Assembly: GCA_020635395.1 (NCBI GenBank)
Contig: JACJZV010000001.1
Coordinates: forward strand, 1,406,551 to 1,470,550
From: Flavobacteriales bacterium
GTDB taxonomy: Bacteria; Bacteroidota; Bacteroidia; NS11-12g; UBA9320
DNA length: 64,000 bases
Reading direction: 5' to 3'
The position numbers were made by a program, and so were the translations under genes. The notes beneath the pieces were generated by a model that was not told the origin of the DNA, ran no database searches, and saw only the letters and a list, made by a program, of their open reading frames with translations. Shown here piece by piece: positions 34,638 to 44,711 of this stretch (positions are counted from its first letter, which is position 1; every line of letters begins with the position of its first letter).

Positions 34638-36686
34638 TTATTGAACAGTTACTGGTTTTGTAACCATACCAAAATCGGTAACCAACTGAATGTAGTAAAC
34701 ACCAGCAGCCAAATTAGATACATCAATTGTAGCAGAATTTGAGCCTTGGCTTAAATTACCTAAATTTTCAGTTGACAATTCTTGACCGTTTGTATTCAAC
34801 ACTTTTACTTCAACATTTGAAGAACCTGTTAAATCAAACTCAACATTTACATTGTTTGTAGCAGGGTTTGGATAAATATTGAATGAGTTGCTCGCAGTCA
34901 AATCAATTACTCCACTTGTCAAATCAGCATAAGCTGCTTGATACACCTCTTTGGTCGTAGAATTTTGCAACCAAACAATTACTTGCAAGTCGCTAAACTC
35001 CTCTACAGAGTTTGCAGTGGTGTGGTTTATCCAGTTTGCTTGCGAACCATCGGCAGGCAGCTTATAATCACCATTAAAGGTATAAGAATATGTTTTTGAA
35101 ACTTTGCTTCCTTTAGTTAAAGTGCCAATGTTTTGACCAGAACCACCTGTCATCATTTTTTTCATAACATGGGTAAACTCTGTTTCGCCATTAGATTTTA
35201 CGTTTTGATAGGTTGTACCTTCCACAATAGCAACATGAAGCAAATTGGTGCCAGAAAAATCTGCAGCTGGATCTAATTCAATATTTACAGCTACTGTTTT
35301 TCCATACATTTTTGTGGCAGTGGCGGTAATACCAACAAACGATGGTTTGTCTTTAGAATCGTTGTGCATCTGAGCAGTAAATGATTGAGCATTTCCATCC
35401 CAACCACCGTCTATTTCCATTCTTGGAATAGAGTTGATAGCGTAATAGTTTCTTCTATCGTTCGATTCTGCCGTGCAGTATGGGTCACCAGTTCCTGGCC
35501 AGCTTTGTTGAAACTTAATGTATACGCATTCATCTTCTTTACTGTCTATTACATTATGGAAATTAGCATTTCCAGGGTTACAAGGTCCACAAGTTGAAGA
35601 TGTGAAAATTTCGTACAATGGCAATCTTTGGAATACCTTATCATGTACATTAAATGTAAAATTCATTTCATCGTTTGCCATATTAGCATCTGCGTTTCCG
35701 TTTGGCATTGACGTCCAAACTTTTATATCAAACTTGCCAATTTGAGGAAAAGTGTATGCAGTTGGGTGTGTAAAATTGTAATATGCACCTGGGGCGATAT
35801 TTACACCAGAAATATTTTGAGTTACATCCGCACCGCCATTCACGCTATAGTTGATGTCGAAGCTCGTGATTGCGTTTGCACCAATATTTCTGAAGGTTCC
35901 CTTTACGCTTGCCGAACCATTGGCTAACACATAATCTGGTTTCATATCAATGTCAGTTAGCATAATGTCTTCTCCAGCTTGTGTGCCTGGGTAGAAAGCA
36001 TAGTACACGTTGTCAACAGGTGTGGCATCATTACCCGCACGGTTTTGTACACTTGGAGAACCCGCAAGAGAAATGGCGTTACTACCGTCAAATTGCAAAC
36101 CTACGGTAAAGGCTGTTTTGTCGGTGCAAGCTGTGGTTCCATTCGTACATTGATTTCTTTGGTCAACAATGTAAATATTGTTTGTTCCTTCTTCCAACAC
36201 AATGCTCCAGTATGCCCATCCACTTTTTAGGTTTGGATGACCTGCGGTGTTCATTTGTACCCAAAACTGACGATTTGGAGAAGAGCCAAAAGTTTTGCTC
36301 ACAATAAAGTCGCCACTTCCAACGGTAATACCCCAAATAGCAATGGTATTGTCAGGCAAACTCGTACTTGGTAAAGCTGCATTTGTATTTCCAGGATAAG
36401 AACTTGGAGTTCCAAAAGTCAGCAAACCCTCACCAACCTTGCAAGTGGTGTAGTCGGAGCCATTAAAATTAAAGGTAAAAGGAATGTTAATGTCGCCAGA
36501 CCATCCTGTTACAGGGCCGGTCATAACGGTTGTCCAAGTATTTGGCAATCCACCACCAACAGGATATTCTGGGTCGTTATTCAAGTTTCCGGGATTTTGT
36601 CCCAATTCCCAGTCTAAGATGTAGTACTGCGATTTTCCAACAATGCTAAGCGATAACGCTAACAAGATAAGAGTAAATTTTTTCAT
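34638..36686 (-). CDS. Omp28-like secreted protein with T9SS sorting domain
   Basis: 682 residues from ATG 36686 (MKKFTLILLALSLSIVGKSQ signal peptide). The central region (LPLYEIFTSSTCGPCNPGNANFHNVIDS) has the CGPC motif of the Omp28-related thioredoxin-like domain. The N-terminal half has beta-rich GSAS/PVDN segments. The C-terminus (FNIYPNPATNNVNVEF ... AAGVYYIQLVTDFGMVTKPVTVQ) is a type A T9SS sorting signal. It is predicted to be an exported surface protein; the CxxC may give disulfide activity. Separated from the thioredoxin gene by 90 bases. Confidence 0.85.
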   Translation of the reverse strand: MKKFTLILLALSLSIVGKSQYYILDWELGQNPGNLNNDPEYPVGGGLPNTWTTVMTGPVTGWSGDINIPFTFNFNGSDYTTCKVGEGLLTFGTPSSYPGNTNAALPSTSLPDNTIAIWGITVGSGDFIVSKTFGSSPNRQFWVQMNTAGHPNLKSGWAYWSIVLEEGTNNIYIVDQRNQCTNGTTACTDKTAFTVGLQFDGSNAISLAGSPSVQNRAGNDATPVDNVYYAFYPGTQAGEDIMLTDIDMKPDYVLANGSASVKGTFRNIGANAITSFDINYSVNGGADVTQNISGVNIAPGAYYNFTHPTAYTFPQIGKFDIKVWTSMPNGNADANMANDEMNFTFNVHDKVFQRLPLYEIFTSSTCGPCNPGNANFHNVIDSKEDECVYIKFQQSWPGTGDPYCTAESNDRRNYYAINSIPRMEIDGGWDGNAQSFTAQMHNDSKDKPSFVGITATATKMYGKTVAVNIELDPAADFSGTNLLHVAIVEGTTYQNVKSNGETEFTHVMKKMMTGGSGQNIGTLTKGSKVSKTYSYTFNGDYKLPADGSQANWINHTTANSVEEFSDLQVIVWLQNSTTKEVYQAAYADLTSGVIDLTASNSFNIYPNPATNNVNVEFDLTGSSNVEVKVLNTNGQELSTENLGNLSQGSNSATIDVSNLAAGVYYIQLVTDFGMVTKPVTVQ

Positions 36687-36776
36687 ATTAAACACTATAA
36701 ATTTTAAATGTGATGCGACAAATGTATAAAATTTAATTTATGCATTACAACCAGTTAATATTATGATTAAAAAAAA

Positions 36777-37352
36777 TTACAAAAGGGCGTAAAATTCTTT
36801 TTGAATGGAAATGCCCTTGTCTCTTGCATACCAACCATGCAGTTCGGTTGCAAATTCATCATGCGATTTTCCGGAGGCTTTGCTTTCGAGAAATAATTGT
36901 TGTGCCTCTTTTGGCCGCGGCCCCCACGTAAACAAAATTTCATTTTCCGAATCAATAGCTATAACTTTTGGAATTGAACGCCCGCCATTGGTAAGAAATT
37001 GATCCATGATTTCAAGATTTTCATCACGTAATATTAGTTCGACTTTTATGTTATGATTATGCTTTGATAGTGCATCAATAATAGGTAGGTTTTGGGCCGC
37101 ATCTCCACACCAGGCCTCGGTTAAAATAAGCCAAGTTTGGGGTTTTACTTTTTTAATTCTCTCTTCCAATTCGGGCAAAATTTTGACCGTTTTCTCAATC
37201 CGCTGCATCCTTTTCTGGTTAAGTTTTGTGTATTCGATCATATAGTCGTCTTGATTGCCTCCAGTTGTTTTTCCTTCGGCCAACAAATCATCCATCATTT
37301 GACGATATTCTGTGTACGAAAATGATTTTTCGTATTGATAATTAAATTTCAT
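36777..37352 (-). CDS. Thioredoxin family protein with CxxA active site
   Basis: 191 residues. The thioredoxin fold carries WLILTEAWCGDAAQNLPIIDAL; the second resolving cysteine is replaced by Ala (CGDA), as in several Bacteroidota members. A helical N-terminal region precedes the fold. No signal peptide, so cytosolic. The gene lies 16 bases upstream of the cysteine desulfurase stop side, sharing its orientation, so a sulfur/thiol theme is possible but not shown. Confidence 0.82.
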   Translation of the reverse strand: MKFNYQYEKSFSYTEYRQMMDDLLAEGKTTGGNQDDYMIEYTKLNQKRMQRIEKTVKILPELEERIKKVKPQTWLILTEAWCGDAAQNLPIIDALSKHNHNIKVELILRDENLEIMDQFLTNGGRSIPKVIAIDSENEILFTWGPRPKEAQQLFLESKASGKSHDEFATELHGWYARDKGISIQKEFYALL

Positions 37353-37368
37353 GCTTACCTTAACAATG

Positions 37369-38523
37369 CTACAACTGAACTGTTTGATTTTCTAAAATTG
37401 ATTTTAGTGCAGAAACCGCCTCATCAATATCTTTTTGGGTAGAGAACCGACCAAATGAAAAACGAATAGCCTGCCTATCTTGCGGATGTTTAATGGCTTC
37501 TAAAACATGAGATTCTGAGGCAGCCCCCGAGTTGCAGGCCGACCCTCCACTACAACAAATTCCGGCTATATCTAATTTAAAAAGCAACAAGGCATTGTTT
37601 GATTGTGGCGGCACAGAGCAACTCAAAACGGTATATAATGCCTTTTCAAACGAAGTTTCTCCATTTATTTGGATTCCTTCTATTTGGTTGCACAATTGGT
37701 CAATGGCGTATTGCTTTAGCCCAAATATTTGCTTTTGTTCTGCGGCTAATTGGTCAAATGCCAACTGAAGTGCTTTTTCTAATCCAACAATTCCGGCCAC
37801 ATTTTCTGTTCCGGCTCTGTGATTTCGCTCTTGGCCTCCACCTGTTATCATTGATTTCAGTTTGAGCTGATGGTTTACATAAAGAAATCCAACGCCTTTG
37901 GGGCCGTGCAGTTTGTGTGCGGAGCAGGTCAGCAAATCTGCTCCAAACTCTTTTACATCAAAGGCATAATGCCCCATGCTTTGCACGGTGTCGCTGTGAA
38001 AAATACATTCGTTGGCTTTTGCTATTTCCGAAACCTTTTTGTAGTCGAGCAAGGTGGCAATTTCATTATTGGCGTGCATCAAACTTATCAGCGATTTGGG
38101 GTAGTTTGAGGCCAGCTTTTCCAATTCAGCTAAATCAACGTTTCCTTTTTCATCAACCGATACCAAATGTACGTTGCATCGGCCTTCTTTTTCCAATATT
38201 TTGCAGGTTTCTAAAACAGCCTTATGCTCAATGGGCGAGGTAATTATATGTTTGATACCTAAATCGTTTACAACACAACGAATGGCCATGTTGTCTGCCT
38301 CCGTGCCACCAGAGGTAAACACGATTTCGCGAGCCTCGGCATTGATTAATCCTGCAATCGTTTTTCGGGCATTTTCCAGAGTTGCCTTTGCCGTTCGGCC
38401 AATGCTGTGGGTGGCCGAAGGGTTTCCATAGTTGTTTTTAAACACCTCACACATGGCATCAATTACTCGTTCGTCGAGTGGGGTGGTGGCAGCATTGTCG
38501 AGATATATTTTTGAAGTAGCCAT
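37369..38523 (-). CDS. Cysteine desulfurase (NifS/IscS-type)
   Basis: 384 residues from ATG 38523 (MATSKIYLDNAATTPLD); an ATG nine bases upstream is possible. This PLP enzyme takes sulfur from cysteine for Fe-S cluster and other thio-cofactor assembly. N-terminal YLDNAATT, ANNEIATLLD, and PLP lysine in TCSAHKLHGPKGVGFLY (K204) are present. The sulfur-accepting loop reads GICCSGGSACNSGA. Class I based on the loop. It follows the arginase-family gene closely in the same direction. Confidence 0.93.
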   Translation of the reverse strand: MATSKIYLDNAATTPLDERVIDAMCEVFKNNYGNPSATHSIGRTAKATLENARKTIAGLINAEAREIVFTSGGTEADNMAIRCVVNDLGIKHIITSPIEHKAVLETCKILEKEGRCNVHLVSVDEKGNVDLAELEKLASNYPKSLISLMHANNEIATLLDYKKVSEIAKANECIFHSDTVQSMGHYAFDVKEFGADLLTCSAHKLHGPKGVGFLYVNHQLKLKSMITGGGQERNHRAGTENVAGIVGLEKALQLAFDQLAAEQKQIFGLKQYAIDQLCNQIEGIQINGETSFEKALYTVLSCSVPPQSNNALLLFKLDIAGICCSGGSACNSGAASESHVLEAIKHPQDRQAIRFSFGRFSTQKDIDEAVSALKSILENQTVQL

Positions 38524-38534
38524 TATAGTCATTC

Positions 38535-39431
38535 TTAAAAATTACGTGGATTGATGGTACAATAACTTAAAACTTTATAGGCCAACTGAGCCAATAAATA
38601 TTCCGACCTTATCTGGCCTTCAATGGGTGCACATTCCACAATATCAAAACCAACAATTTTTTTATTCGTACATATTTGTCGGAGTAAGTTTAAGGTTTCA
38701 TACCAGAGCAAACCGCCTGGTTCGGCAGTACCAACTGCGGGACAAATGCTCGGGTCGAGGCCATCGGCATCAATGGTTATATATACCTCATCTGTTAAAT
38801 GATTGAGTATTTCTGAAATATAGGTTTGGTTGTTTTGCAGCTGGTGGCCATAAAAAGTCTGAATGTTTTTGCTCGATTTTATCAATTGTGATTCTTCGAT
38901 GCACTGAGCCCGAATGCCCACCTGACTTATTTTTACTCCCAAATCATTTATTCTTGCCATTACACTTGCGTGCGAATACGGATTTCCGTGATATGCTTGT
39001 CGCAAATCGCTGTGGGCATCTATTTGAAGAATAGAAACATTCGAATTTTGTTTGTGAAAGGCTTTAAACACACCGTATGTTATGGTATGCTCTGCTCCAA
39101 AAGTCATCACAAATTTTTGGTTATCAATATGTTTGGTAGTGTTTTCTTCAATAAATTGAATGGCATTTTCGTCGGCTTTTCCTTCAAAGTTTAAGACTTC
39201 CTGCGTGGCTATCCCAATTTTTTTGTACGGTTCGTCGTCCAATTCTTCATCATAAAATTCTACAAAATGAGATGATTCTAAAATGGCTTCCGGCCCTTTG
39301 TCGCTGCCTGATAGGTAGGAAGATGTATGCTCGTAAGGCAACAATTGCAGAACCACTTTGCTTTTATGATAGTCAAATAAATCGGGTTCACTAATGCCCA
39401 AAAAATTACTGTCTGAATCGTAAAATTTCAT
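38535..39431 (-). CDS. Arginase/agmatinase-family ureohydrolase
   Basis: 298 residues with the binuclear manganese site: GAEHTI (first His), DAHSD (Asp, His, Asp), and DADGLDP (two Asp). Such enzymes cleave arginine, agmatine or formimidoylglutamate. The SpeB-like layout suggests agmatinase, making putrescine and urea, but substrate choice is inference. Downstream neighbour is the cysteine desulfurase, 11 bases after its stop. Confidence 0.88.
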   Translation of the reverse strand: MKFYDSDSNFLGISEPDLFDYHKSKVVLQLLPYEHTSSYLSGSDKGPEAILESSHFVEFYDEELDDEPYKKIGIATQEVLNFEGKADENAIQFIEENTTKHIDNQKFVMTFGAEHTITYGVFKAFHKQNSNVSILQIDAHSDLRQAYHGNPYSHASVMARINDLGVKISQVGIRAQCIEESQLIKSSKNIQTFYGHQLQNNQTYISEILNHLTDEVYITIDADGLDPSICPAVGTAEPGGLLWYETLNLLRQICTNKKIVGFDIVECAPIEGQIRSEYLLAQLAYKVLSYCTINPRNF

Positions 39432-39544
39432 GGTGCAATATTAGTTGATTAGTTTGTTAGTTCATAAGGCTTGGAAGCTGTGCAAAATATTGCTTTGTAC
39501 AGATTCTGGGGTTATGAGAAAAACAGTATCTTTGATTGGTTTTA

Positions 39545-39967
39545 ATGTATTCCGCAATAGGAGCAATGATAGATAATATCAAATACATCATTTTAAATCT
39601 TTACTTCGGTTTTATTATTTCATTGTTGTTTGGTCTTATCGTAGTGTGGATAGAATATGATGTTTCATATTTTTTTGGTTTTATCATGGTTTTACCGAAG
39701 ATTCTTTTTATCAATTTAGTTTCTGTTTCTATTTACCTGACAATAAGACGTATAAGTGCCAACCACAAGCTTCAGATACTATTTATTTTTATTTCTAATC
39801 TTATATCCGGTGTAATCTATTTTATTCCTGATATTATTACTAGGAGTCCTGTATTTGAGGACTTAGTAAGTCAAAATTTTGGTTTTACCATCTTTTTTAT
39901 TTTGAATGTTGGCTTTCAATGTTTCATTTACATCCGCGAATTGCGACTGCTAAATGCAACTGAATAA
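39545..39967 (+). CDS. Hypothetical four-helix membrane protein
   Basis: 140 residues from ATG 39545; an inner ATG at 39566 is also plausible. Four hydrophobic segments (YIILNLYFGFIISLLFGLIV, YFFGFIMVLPKILFINLVSVSIYL, ILFIFISNLISGVIYFI, FTIFFILNVGFQCFIYI) suggest four transmembrane helices. No family recognised. It stands alone between divergent and downstream genes. Confidence 0.55.
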   Translation: MYSAIGAMIDNIKYIILNLYFGFIISLLFGLIVVWIEYDVSYFFGFIMVLPKILFINLVSVSIYLTIRRISANHKLQILFIFISNLISGVIYFIPDIITRSPVFEDLVSQNFGFTIFFILNVGFQCFIYIRELRLLNATE

Positions 39968-40077
39968 AAGAGGTAGAGGCTAAGGCTTGGTCAAGACTCA
40001 ATTCGCAATCGAGCCAAAAATCAACTAAAATTTTCAACTTTCACTGTTTCGATTAACTTTGTCCGAAAACTAAAATT

Positions 40078-41976
40078 ATGGGCGAGCAGGCTATTAACAC
40101 TTTTTCTGATTCGAACCAACGGCGTGCATTTACAAAGCAAGTGCTTGAAGACATTCAGGCGTTGGATTTGATGCTTCAAAAAAACATGATCGAACGCCAT
40201 ACCAGTAGGATTGGAGCCGAACAAGAGTTGGTGCTACTCGATAAAAATTGCAAACCCGCAAGCAATAACATGGAGATACTAAAGACTATCAATAATGAAT
40301 ATTACACCACCGAATTAGCTCGGTTTAACCTTGAAATAAATTTAGACCCCTTTGATTTTAATGCGGATTGTTTTTCGGCTATGGAAAACCAATTAACCGG
40401 CTTGCTAAAAGCCGGAGTTGAACAAGCTGCTTTGAAAGATACTAAAATTCTGCTGACAGGAATTGCTCCAACCATTGAACAGTCTAATCTTCATTTTGAA
40501 CACATGACCCCCAACGTGCGGTATGAAGCTCTTAACAACATAATGCTGGCCGAAAGAGGAACTGATTTTGAGTTGAACATAGACGGAAAAGACGAGCTTA
40601 TTACACGACACCCCAACATATTATTTGAGGCGTGTAATACCAGTTTTCAGGTGCATCTTCAAATAGACCCCGACGACTTTGTGAAAAAATACAATTGGGC
40701 ACAGTTTATTGCTGGCCCGGTTATGGCTATTACCACAAACTCGCCATTGCTAATGGGCAAAAGGCTATGGAGCGAAACACGTATAGCCCTTTTTCAGCAA
40801 AGTGTTGACACCAGAAATACTGGAATGATTGCCAGAACAAAAGAACCACGAGTTTCTTTTGGAAAATCTTGGATTAAAAACTCGGTGACCGACCTTTACA
40901 AAGACAATGTGTCACGGTTTGGTTCGCTCGTTCATACCGAATTGGACGAAAATTCGCTGGCTCTGGTAAAAGATGGAAAAGTGCCAAAACTAAAAGCTCT
41001 AAATCTGCACAACGGAACTGTATATAAATGGAACAGACCGTGTTATGGAGTTGGAAATGGCATACCACATTTACGCATAGAAAATAGGTATATACCCAGT
41101 GGACCAACCGTTTTAGACGAAATGGCAAATGCTGTTTTTTGGCTCGGATTAATGCAAGGTATGCACGAAAAATATGCCGATTTGCCCAATATGATGCCTT
41201 TTGAAGAAGTTCGATTTAACTTTTATAATGCAGCCCGCCGCGGCATTGATTGCCAGTTTAACTGGTTTGGAAAAATAATTCCGGCCAAAAGATTGCTCGA
41301 AAAAGAGATGCTACCCATGGCGTATGCAGGGTTGGACAAAATGAATATCAACCAAAACGATATTTCAAAATATATGTCGGTTATTGAGGGAAGAATCCGA
41401 AAAAACATTACCGGCTCCAAATGGATGATTCACAATTTTAACCAAATGCTTGCGGGCAGCACGCCCAATGAAGCCAGTATCAATCTTACCAAAAAAATGC
41501 TCGAAAATCAGGAAAGTCAGAAACCGGTTCATCGATGGAAAAACATTGAATTGAATGAGGTGGTTGGCCAAAAAGAGTTTAAGCGGGTAAATGAAATTAT
41601 GGAAACCGATTTGTTTACGGTGCACGAGGATGATGCCATAGATTTGGCTGTAAACATGATGAACTGGCAAAACATTAGGCATATTCCTGTAGAAAACAGC
41701 CAACATAAATTTGTAGGAGTTATCAATGCACACTGCATTATTGCCTATTTGGCCGACAAAAAACAAACCAACGAAGTGGTGGCCGTAAAAGAAATTATGA
41801 TTGCCAATTTTCCGACCATTTCGGCACATGCCAGTGCCAGAGTGGCCGTTATGGAAATGGCTCAAAAAAGGGCTGACGCTTTGATAGTAGTAGATATTGA
41901 AAACAGATTGCAAGGCATTATCACCGAAAGCGACATTATTCAGGTGTTGAACATGACAAACAAAATAAGCGAATAA
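40078..41976 (+). CDS. GCS2-type carboxylate-amine ligase fused to CBS domains
   Basis: 632 residues. The N-terminal ~470 residues resemble the glutamate-cysteine ligase 2 fold: RIGAEQELVLLD, FNLEINLDPFDF, TSFQVHLQIDPDDF, and GIPHLRIENRYIPSGPTVLDE. The C-terminal ~130 residues are a CBS pair (IMETDLFTVHEDDAIDLAVNMM ... MIANFPTISAHASARVAVMEMA ... LQGIITESDIIQVL) that may bind adenine nucleotides and regulate activity. The ligase substrates are unknown. The next gene, an AspA/AstE-like deacylase, starts ten bases later, so the two probably act together. Confidence 0.82.
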   Translation: MGEQAINTFSDSNQRRAFTKQVLEDIQALDLMLQKNMIERHTSRIGAEQELVLLDKNCKPASNNMEILKTINNEYYTTELARFNLEINLDPFDFNADCFSAMENQLTGLLKAGVEQAALKDTKILLTGIAPTIEQSNLHFEHMTPNVRYEALNNIMLAERGTDFELNIDGKDELITRHPNILFEACNTSFQVHLQIDPDDFVKKYNWAQFIAGPVMAITTNSPLLMGKRLWSETRIALFQQSVDTRNTGMIARTKEPRVSFGKSWIKNSVTDLYKDNVSRFGSLVHTELDENSLALVKDGKVPKLKALNLHNGTVYKWNRPCYGVGNGIPHLRIENRYIPSGPTVLDEMANAVFWLGLMQGMHEKYADLPNMMPFEEVRFNFYNAARRGIDCQFNWFGKIIPAKRLLEKEMLPMAYAGLDKMNINQNDISKYMSVIEGRIRKNITGSKWMIHNFNQMLAGSTPNEASINLTKKMLENQESQKPVHRWKNIELNEVVGQKEFKRVNEIMETDLFTVHEDDAIDLAVNMMNWQNIRHIPVENSQHKFVGVINAHCIIAYLADKKQTNEVVAVKEIMIANFPTISAHASARVAVMEMAQKRADALIVVDIENRLQGIITESDIIQVLNMTNKISE

Positions 41977-41986
41977 GCAAAAAGGG

Positions 41987-42943
41987 ATGCGGGAGGATGT
42001 TATAGAAATAACCAGCTTTAATGAAAAATTAAGCGTTGAAAGAATAATCGGCAATTTGGGCAACGCCACAGGAAATACCATTCTGTTTTTGGGCGGTGTG
42101 CACGGCAATGAAACTTCGGGAATTGCTGCTTTGCATGAGGTTTTTGGCCAATTAAAAAAGGAAAATAAAACTTGGAGTGGCAGAGCTATGGCCATTGTGG
42201 GCAATATGGAAGCCTCCCGACTGGGCCAACGCTATGTTTATAAAGATTTGAACCGCATTTGGACTCGCGAAATTATTGACGACTTACATTATGGCAGATT
42301 AGACACACGACATACCGAATTTGCGGAGTTGGTGGCCGTGTATAAAATCATTTCGGAATTGATAAAAACTACACAAGGGCAGCTCTATGTAGTAGATTTG
42401 CATACCACATCAAGCCCAACCATTCCGTTTATTGTCACCAACAACGAAGCCCGATGCAAGGCATTTACAAATCATTTTCCGATGCCCGTCATCAGTGGTT
42501 TAACCGGATTTTTGGATGGCACGTTGTTGTCGTATATCAACGATTTGGGCCACGTAGGTTTGGCTTACGAAGCCGGCCAACATAACAGCCACCAATCGTT
42601 TTTAAAACATGAAAGTTTTATTTGGCTTAGCCTTTATCACTCGGGTATTTGCACCGATATTGACCAACGATTGATAAACTTACACAAGCAAACATTGGAA
42701 GAAGAATTGGTTACCCGAAACAACAATTTTAAACTTATAAGTCGATATAAAATTAAAGAGGATGAGGCATTTAAAATGAATTTGGGATATACCAATTTTC
42801 AAAAAATATTTGAAGGGGAGGAGTTGGCTCAAAATCAATTTGGAAAAATCAAATCACCTTATGATGGGTTTATTTTTATGCCACTATATCAGAGCCAAGG
42901 AGATGATGGATTTTTTATTGTAAAGCCCGAACAAACTGAGTAG
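41987..42943 (+). CDS. Succinylglutamate desuccinylase/aspartoacylase-family zinc amidohydrolase
   Basis: 318 residues. Zinc-ligand motifs: GGVHGNETSGIAAL (His and Glu), then VVDLHTTSSPT (His), with the substrate region YEAGQHNSHQS. The M14-like AspA/AstE family removes acyl groups from amino acids. Immediate co-orientation with the GCS2-CBS gene suggests it hydrolyses or remodels the amide that ligase makes; inference from context. Confidence 0.85.
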   Translation: MREDVIEITSFNEKLSVERIIGNLGNATGNTILFLGGVHGNETSGIAALHEVFGQLKKENKTWSGRAMAIVGNMEASRLGQRYVYKDLNRIWTREIIDDLHYGRLDTRHTEFAELVAVYKIISELIKTTQGQLYVVDLHTTSSPTIPFIVTNNEARCKAFTNHFPMPVISGLTGFLDGTLLSYINDLGHVGLAYEAGQHNSHQSFLKHESFIWLSLYHSGICTDIDQRLINLHKQTLEEELVTRNNNFKLISRYKIKEDEAFKMNLGYTNFQKIFEGEELAQNQFGKIKSPYDGFIFMPLYQSQGDDGFFIVKPEQTE

Positions 42944-43002
42944 AGGCGTTGGCTGATAAGGCTCTGTTTAAAATCAAATTTGTAATTTATTAATATTGTA
43001 GA

Positions 43003-43668
43003 ATGATTCTAGAATTGAATTATTTTAAAGATTGGACAGTAAAAGAAGCTGAGGTTGTTTACAAAAAGTTTTTAGAAAACTATGATAGCTATCTTGAGCA
43101 AGTTGATAAGTATGTAAAGCCAAAACAGACATATTCTATTGAGGAATTGGATGAATTTGGTTTTTGGATACAAAAGACTTTTCAAGGACTTATAGAATGT
43201 ATAGATTTTTCGAGGGTCGTAATAACCAACATTGAAGAATTGAACCAACGATTAGGGATGCCTTTTGAGGAATTTAACAATGTGTTTACCGTATATTTAG
43301 GTAATGCGTTGTCTCATCATTTTGGGGGTTACTTTGTCTTTGAAAAAACAAATAGTACTATTCGTGGCTATCCTACATTTACTGATTTTGGTCCTAATAC
43401 TCTTCCTCATTTAGGCGGTGTTATTACTCCACATTGGGAGCTGATGAGTAGGTTTAATTCCTACTCAACGGATTACAATCGTAAACTTGGACTGGTAATT
43501 ACAGATTTGTATAAAAAAATGATTAGACAAAGGGAAACCTTTGGCGTGAAAGAAGAATTTACAGATTTCAAGCGAACCCTACCTAATATGTCAATTCAAG
43601 AATTATTAAAAGAATTTGGCAAATGGGATTATAATTTAATAGATAGAAAAAAAAGATACAATGAGTGA
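43003..43668 (+). CDS. Hypothetical protein, first of a small orphan pair
   Basis: 221 residues, soluble, no recognised family. Mixed alpha/beta composition with HHFGGYFVFEKTNSTIRGYPTFTDFGPNTLPHLGG in the middle. It overlaps the next gene by eight bases, so the pair is coupled. Small linked genes like these are common around immunity-type loci; function not inferred. Confidence 0.6.
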   Translation: MILELNYFKDWTVKEAEVVYKKFLENYDSYLEQVDKYVKPKQTYSIEELDEFGFWIQKTFQGLIECIDFSRVVITNIEELNQRLGMPFEEFNNVFTVYLGNALSHHFGGYFVFEKTNSTIRGYPTFTDFGPNTLPHLGGVITPHWELMSRFNSYSTDYNRKLGLVITDLYKKMIRQRETFGVKEEFTDFKRTLPNMSIQELLKEFGKWDYNLIDRKKRYNE

Positions 43669-43990
43669 TTTTGGATGTGTACTGCTTTTTACGAAAAGCG
43701 ATGGAGAGCTTAACTCTCAAGACAAGCAAAAAGTAATCGAAAAACTGGATGAAATAATTCCCGATAGCGATTATAGTTTTATGATACAGGATGGCGATTA
43801 TCGCACATTTTCGGATTGGGGGGATGGTATTCAGTGCATTCGGCTCACAGAGCATTATGACGACGAAGATGAAGAGTTAGCCGAATTTGCCGAAGAAGAT
43901 GAGCTTCCAGATGCAGAAGAAATTGCTCAAATACTACAAGACCTTCTTGGTGATGGATACGAGGTAAAGGCAGAGTTTACTGGTTGGTAG
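43661..43990 (+). CDS. Hypothetical acidic protein
   Basis: 109 residues with an extremely acidic centre (HYDDEDEELAEFAEEDELPDAEEIAQIL). No family recognised. Coupled to the gene upstream through an eight-base overlap. The acidity may mimic nucleic acid or bind basic partners; speculation only. Confidence 0.55.
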   Translation: MSDFGCVLLFTKSDGELNSQDKQKVIEKLDEIIPDSDYSFMIQDGDYRTFSDWGDGIQCIRLTEHYDDEDEELAEFAEEDELPDAEEIAQILQDLLGDGYEVKAEFTGW

Positions 43991-44061
43991 AGTTTTATGT
44001 ATCCCAACTACTCTCCCGATGCAATGGCTCTGATGGCAGGCAATGGTCTTATGAGCTGTTG

Positions 44062-44140
44062 TTTCTACAAAAGGAGATGCAGCGGCAAGCCTCTGCATGA
44101 CGCAAACAAAACCCGTCATGCAGAGGCTTGCCGCTGCATC
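44062..44140. repeat. Long hairpin repeat (REP/BIME-like), copy 1
   Basis: Arms of 27 bp at 44076-44102 and 44114-44140 pair perfectly around an 11-nt loop. Each arm holds the unit ATGCAG...CTGCAT. The unit with its TTTCTACAAAAGGAG leader (44062-44102) recurs at 44712-44752 with one mismatch. Confidence 0.8.
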
Positions 44141-44215
44141 CCAATAATAAATATTTGATTTTTTTTGACTTTATTTGATAGGTAATAAAAATGAAACCAC
44201 AGCAATATAAAAAGT

Positions 44216-44626
44216 ATGAACAAAGTAGAAATAGAATTAGCAAAAAAACAGCTTACAGACGCTGATTTAGACTATTTTGAAAAGGAGTATAACAAAAAAC
44301 TTCCCCAAAATTTTCGCAAGTATTTGTTAAAATACAACGGCGGTTTGGTAGAAAACAGAGATGATTTGGATATTTTATTGTCATTGTTAGAAGGGAATAA
44401 AATTGAGCACTGGGTGAGATCACATCAAATATTGGAGCAAAATATTGATCCTGACTATCTACCCTTTGCTAATGATCATACTAACAACCCTTATTGCCTA
44501 ATACTAAAAGAAGGCGATGATTATGGAAAGGTGGTATTTATCGAAATGGATTTTCAATCGGATGAATATATCGTTGCAGACTCTCTCGAAGAATTTCTTG
44601 GGGTTGAGTCTATTGATGATTTGTAG
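44216..44626 (+). CDS. SMI1/KNR4-family protein (putative immunity protein)
   Basis: 136 residues. The SMI1/KNR4 fold is recognisable from EKEYNKKLPQNFRKYLLKYNGGLVEN, FANDHTNNPYCLIL and FIEMDFQSDEYIVADSLEEFLGVES. Many bacterial members are immunity proteins of polymorphic toxins, but no toxin gene lies next to it, so it may be an orphan. It sits between the two hairpin repeats. Confidence 0.8.
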   Translation: MNKVEIELAKKQLTDADLDYFEKEYNKKLPQNFRKYLLKYNGGLVENRDDLDILLSLLEGNKIEHWVRSHQILEQNIDPDYLPFANDHTNNPYCLILKEGDDYGKVVFIEMDFQSDEYIVADSLEEFLGVESIDDL

Positions 44627-44711
44627 GTATTTTTGCCTTGCAGGTGTCCATCGTGAGCATTGGCTCTGCCGGCAAGCAATGGCCAATAAACTTAGTATTT
44701 ATGCGTGTTAA

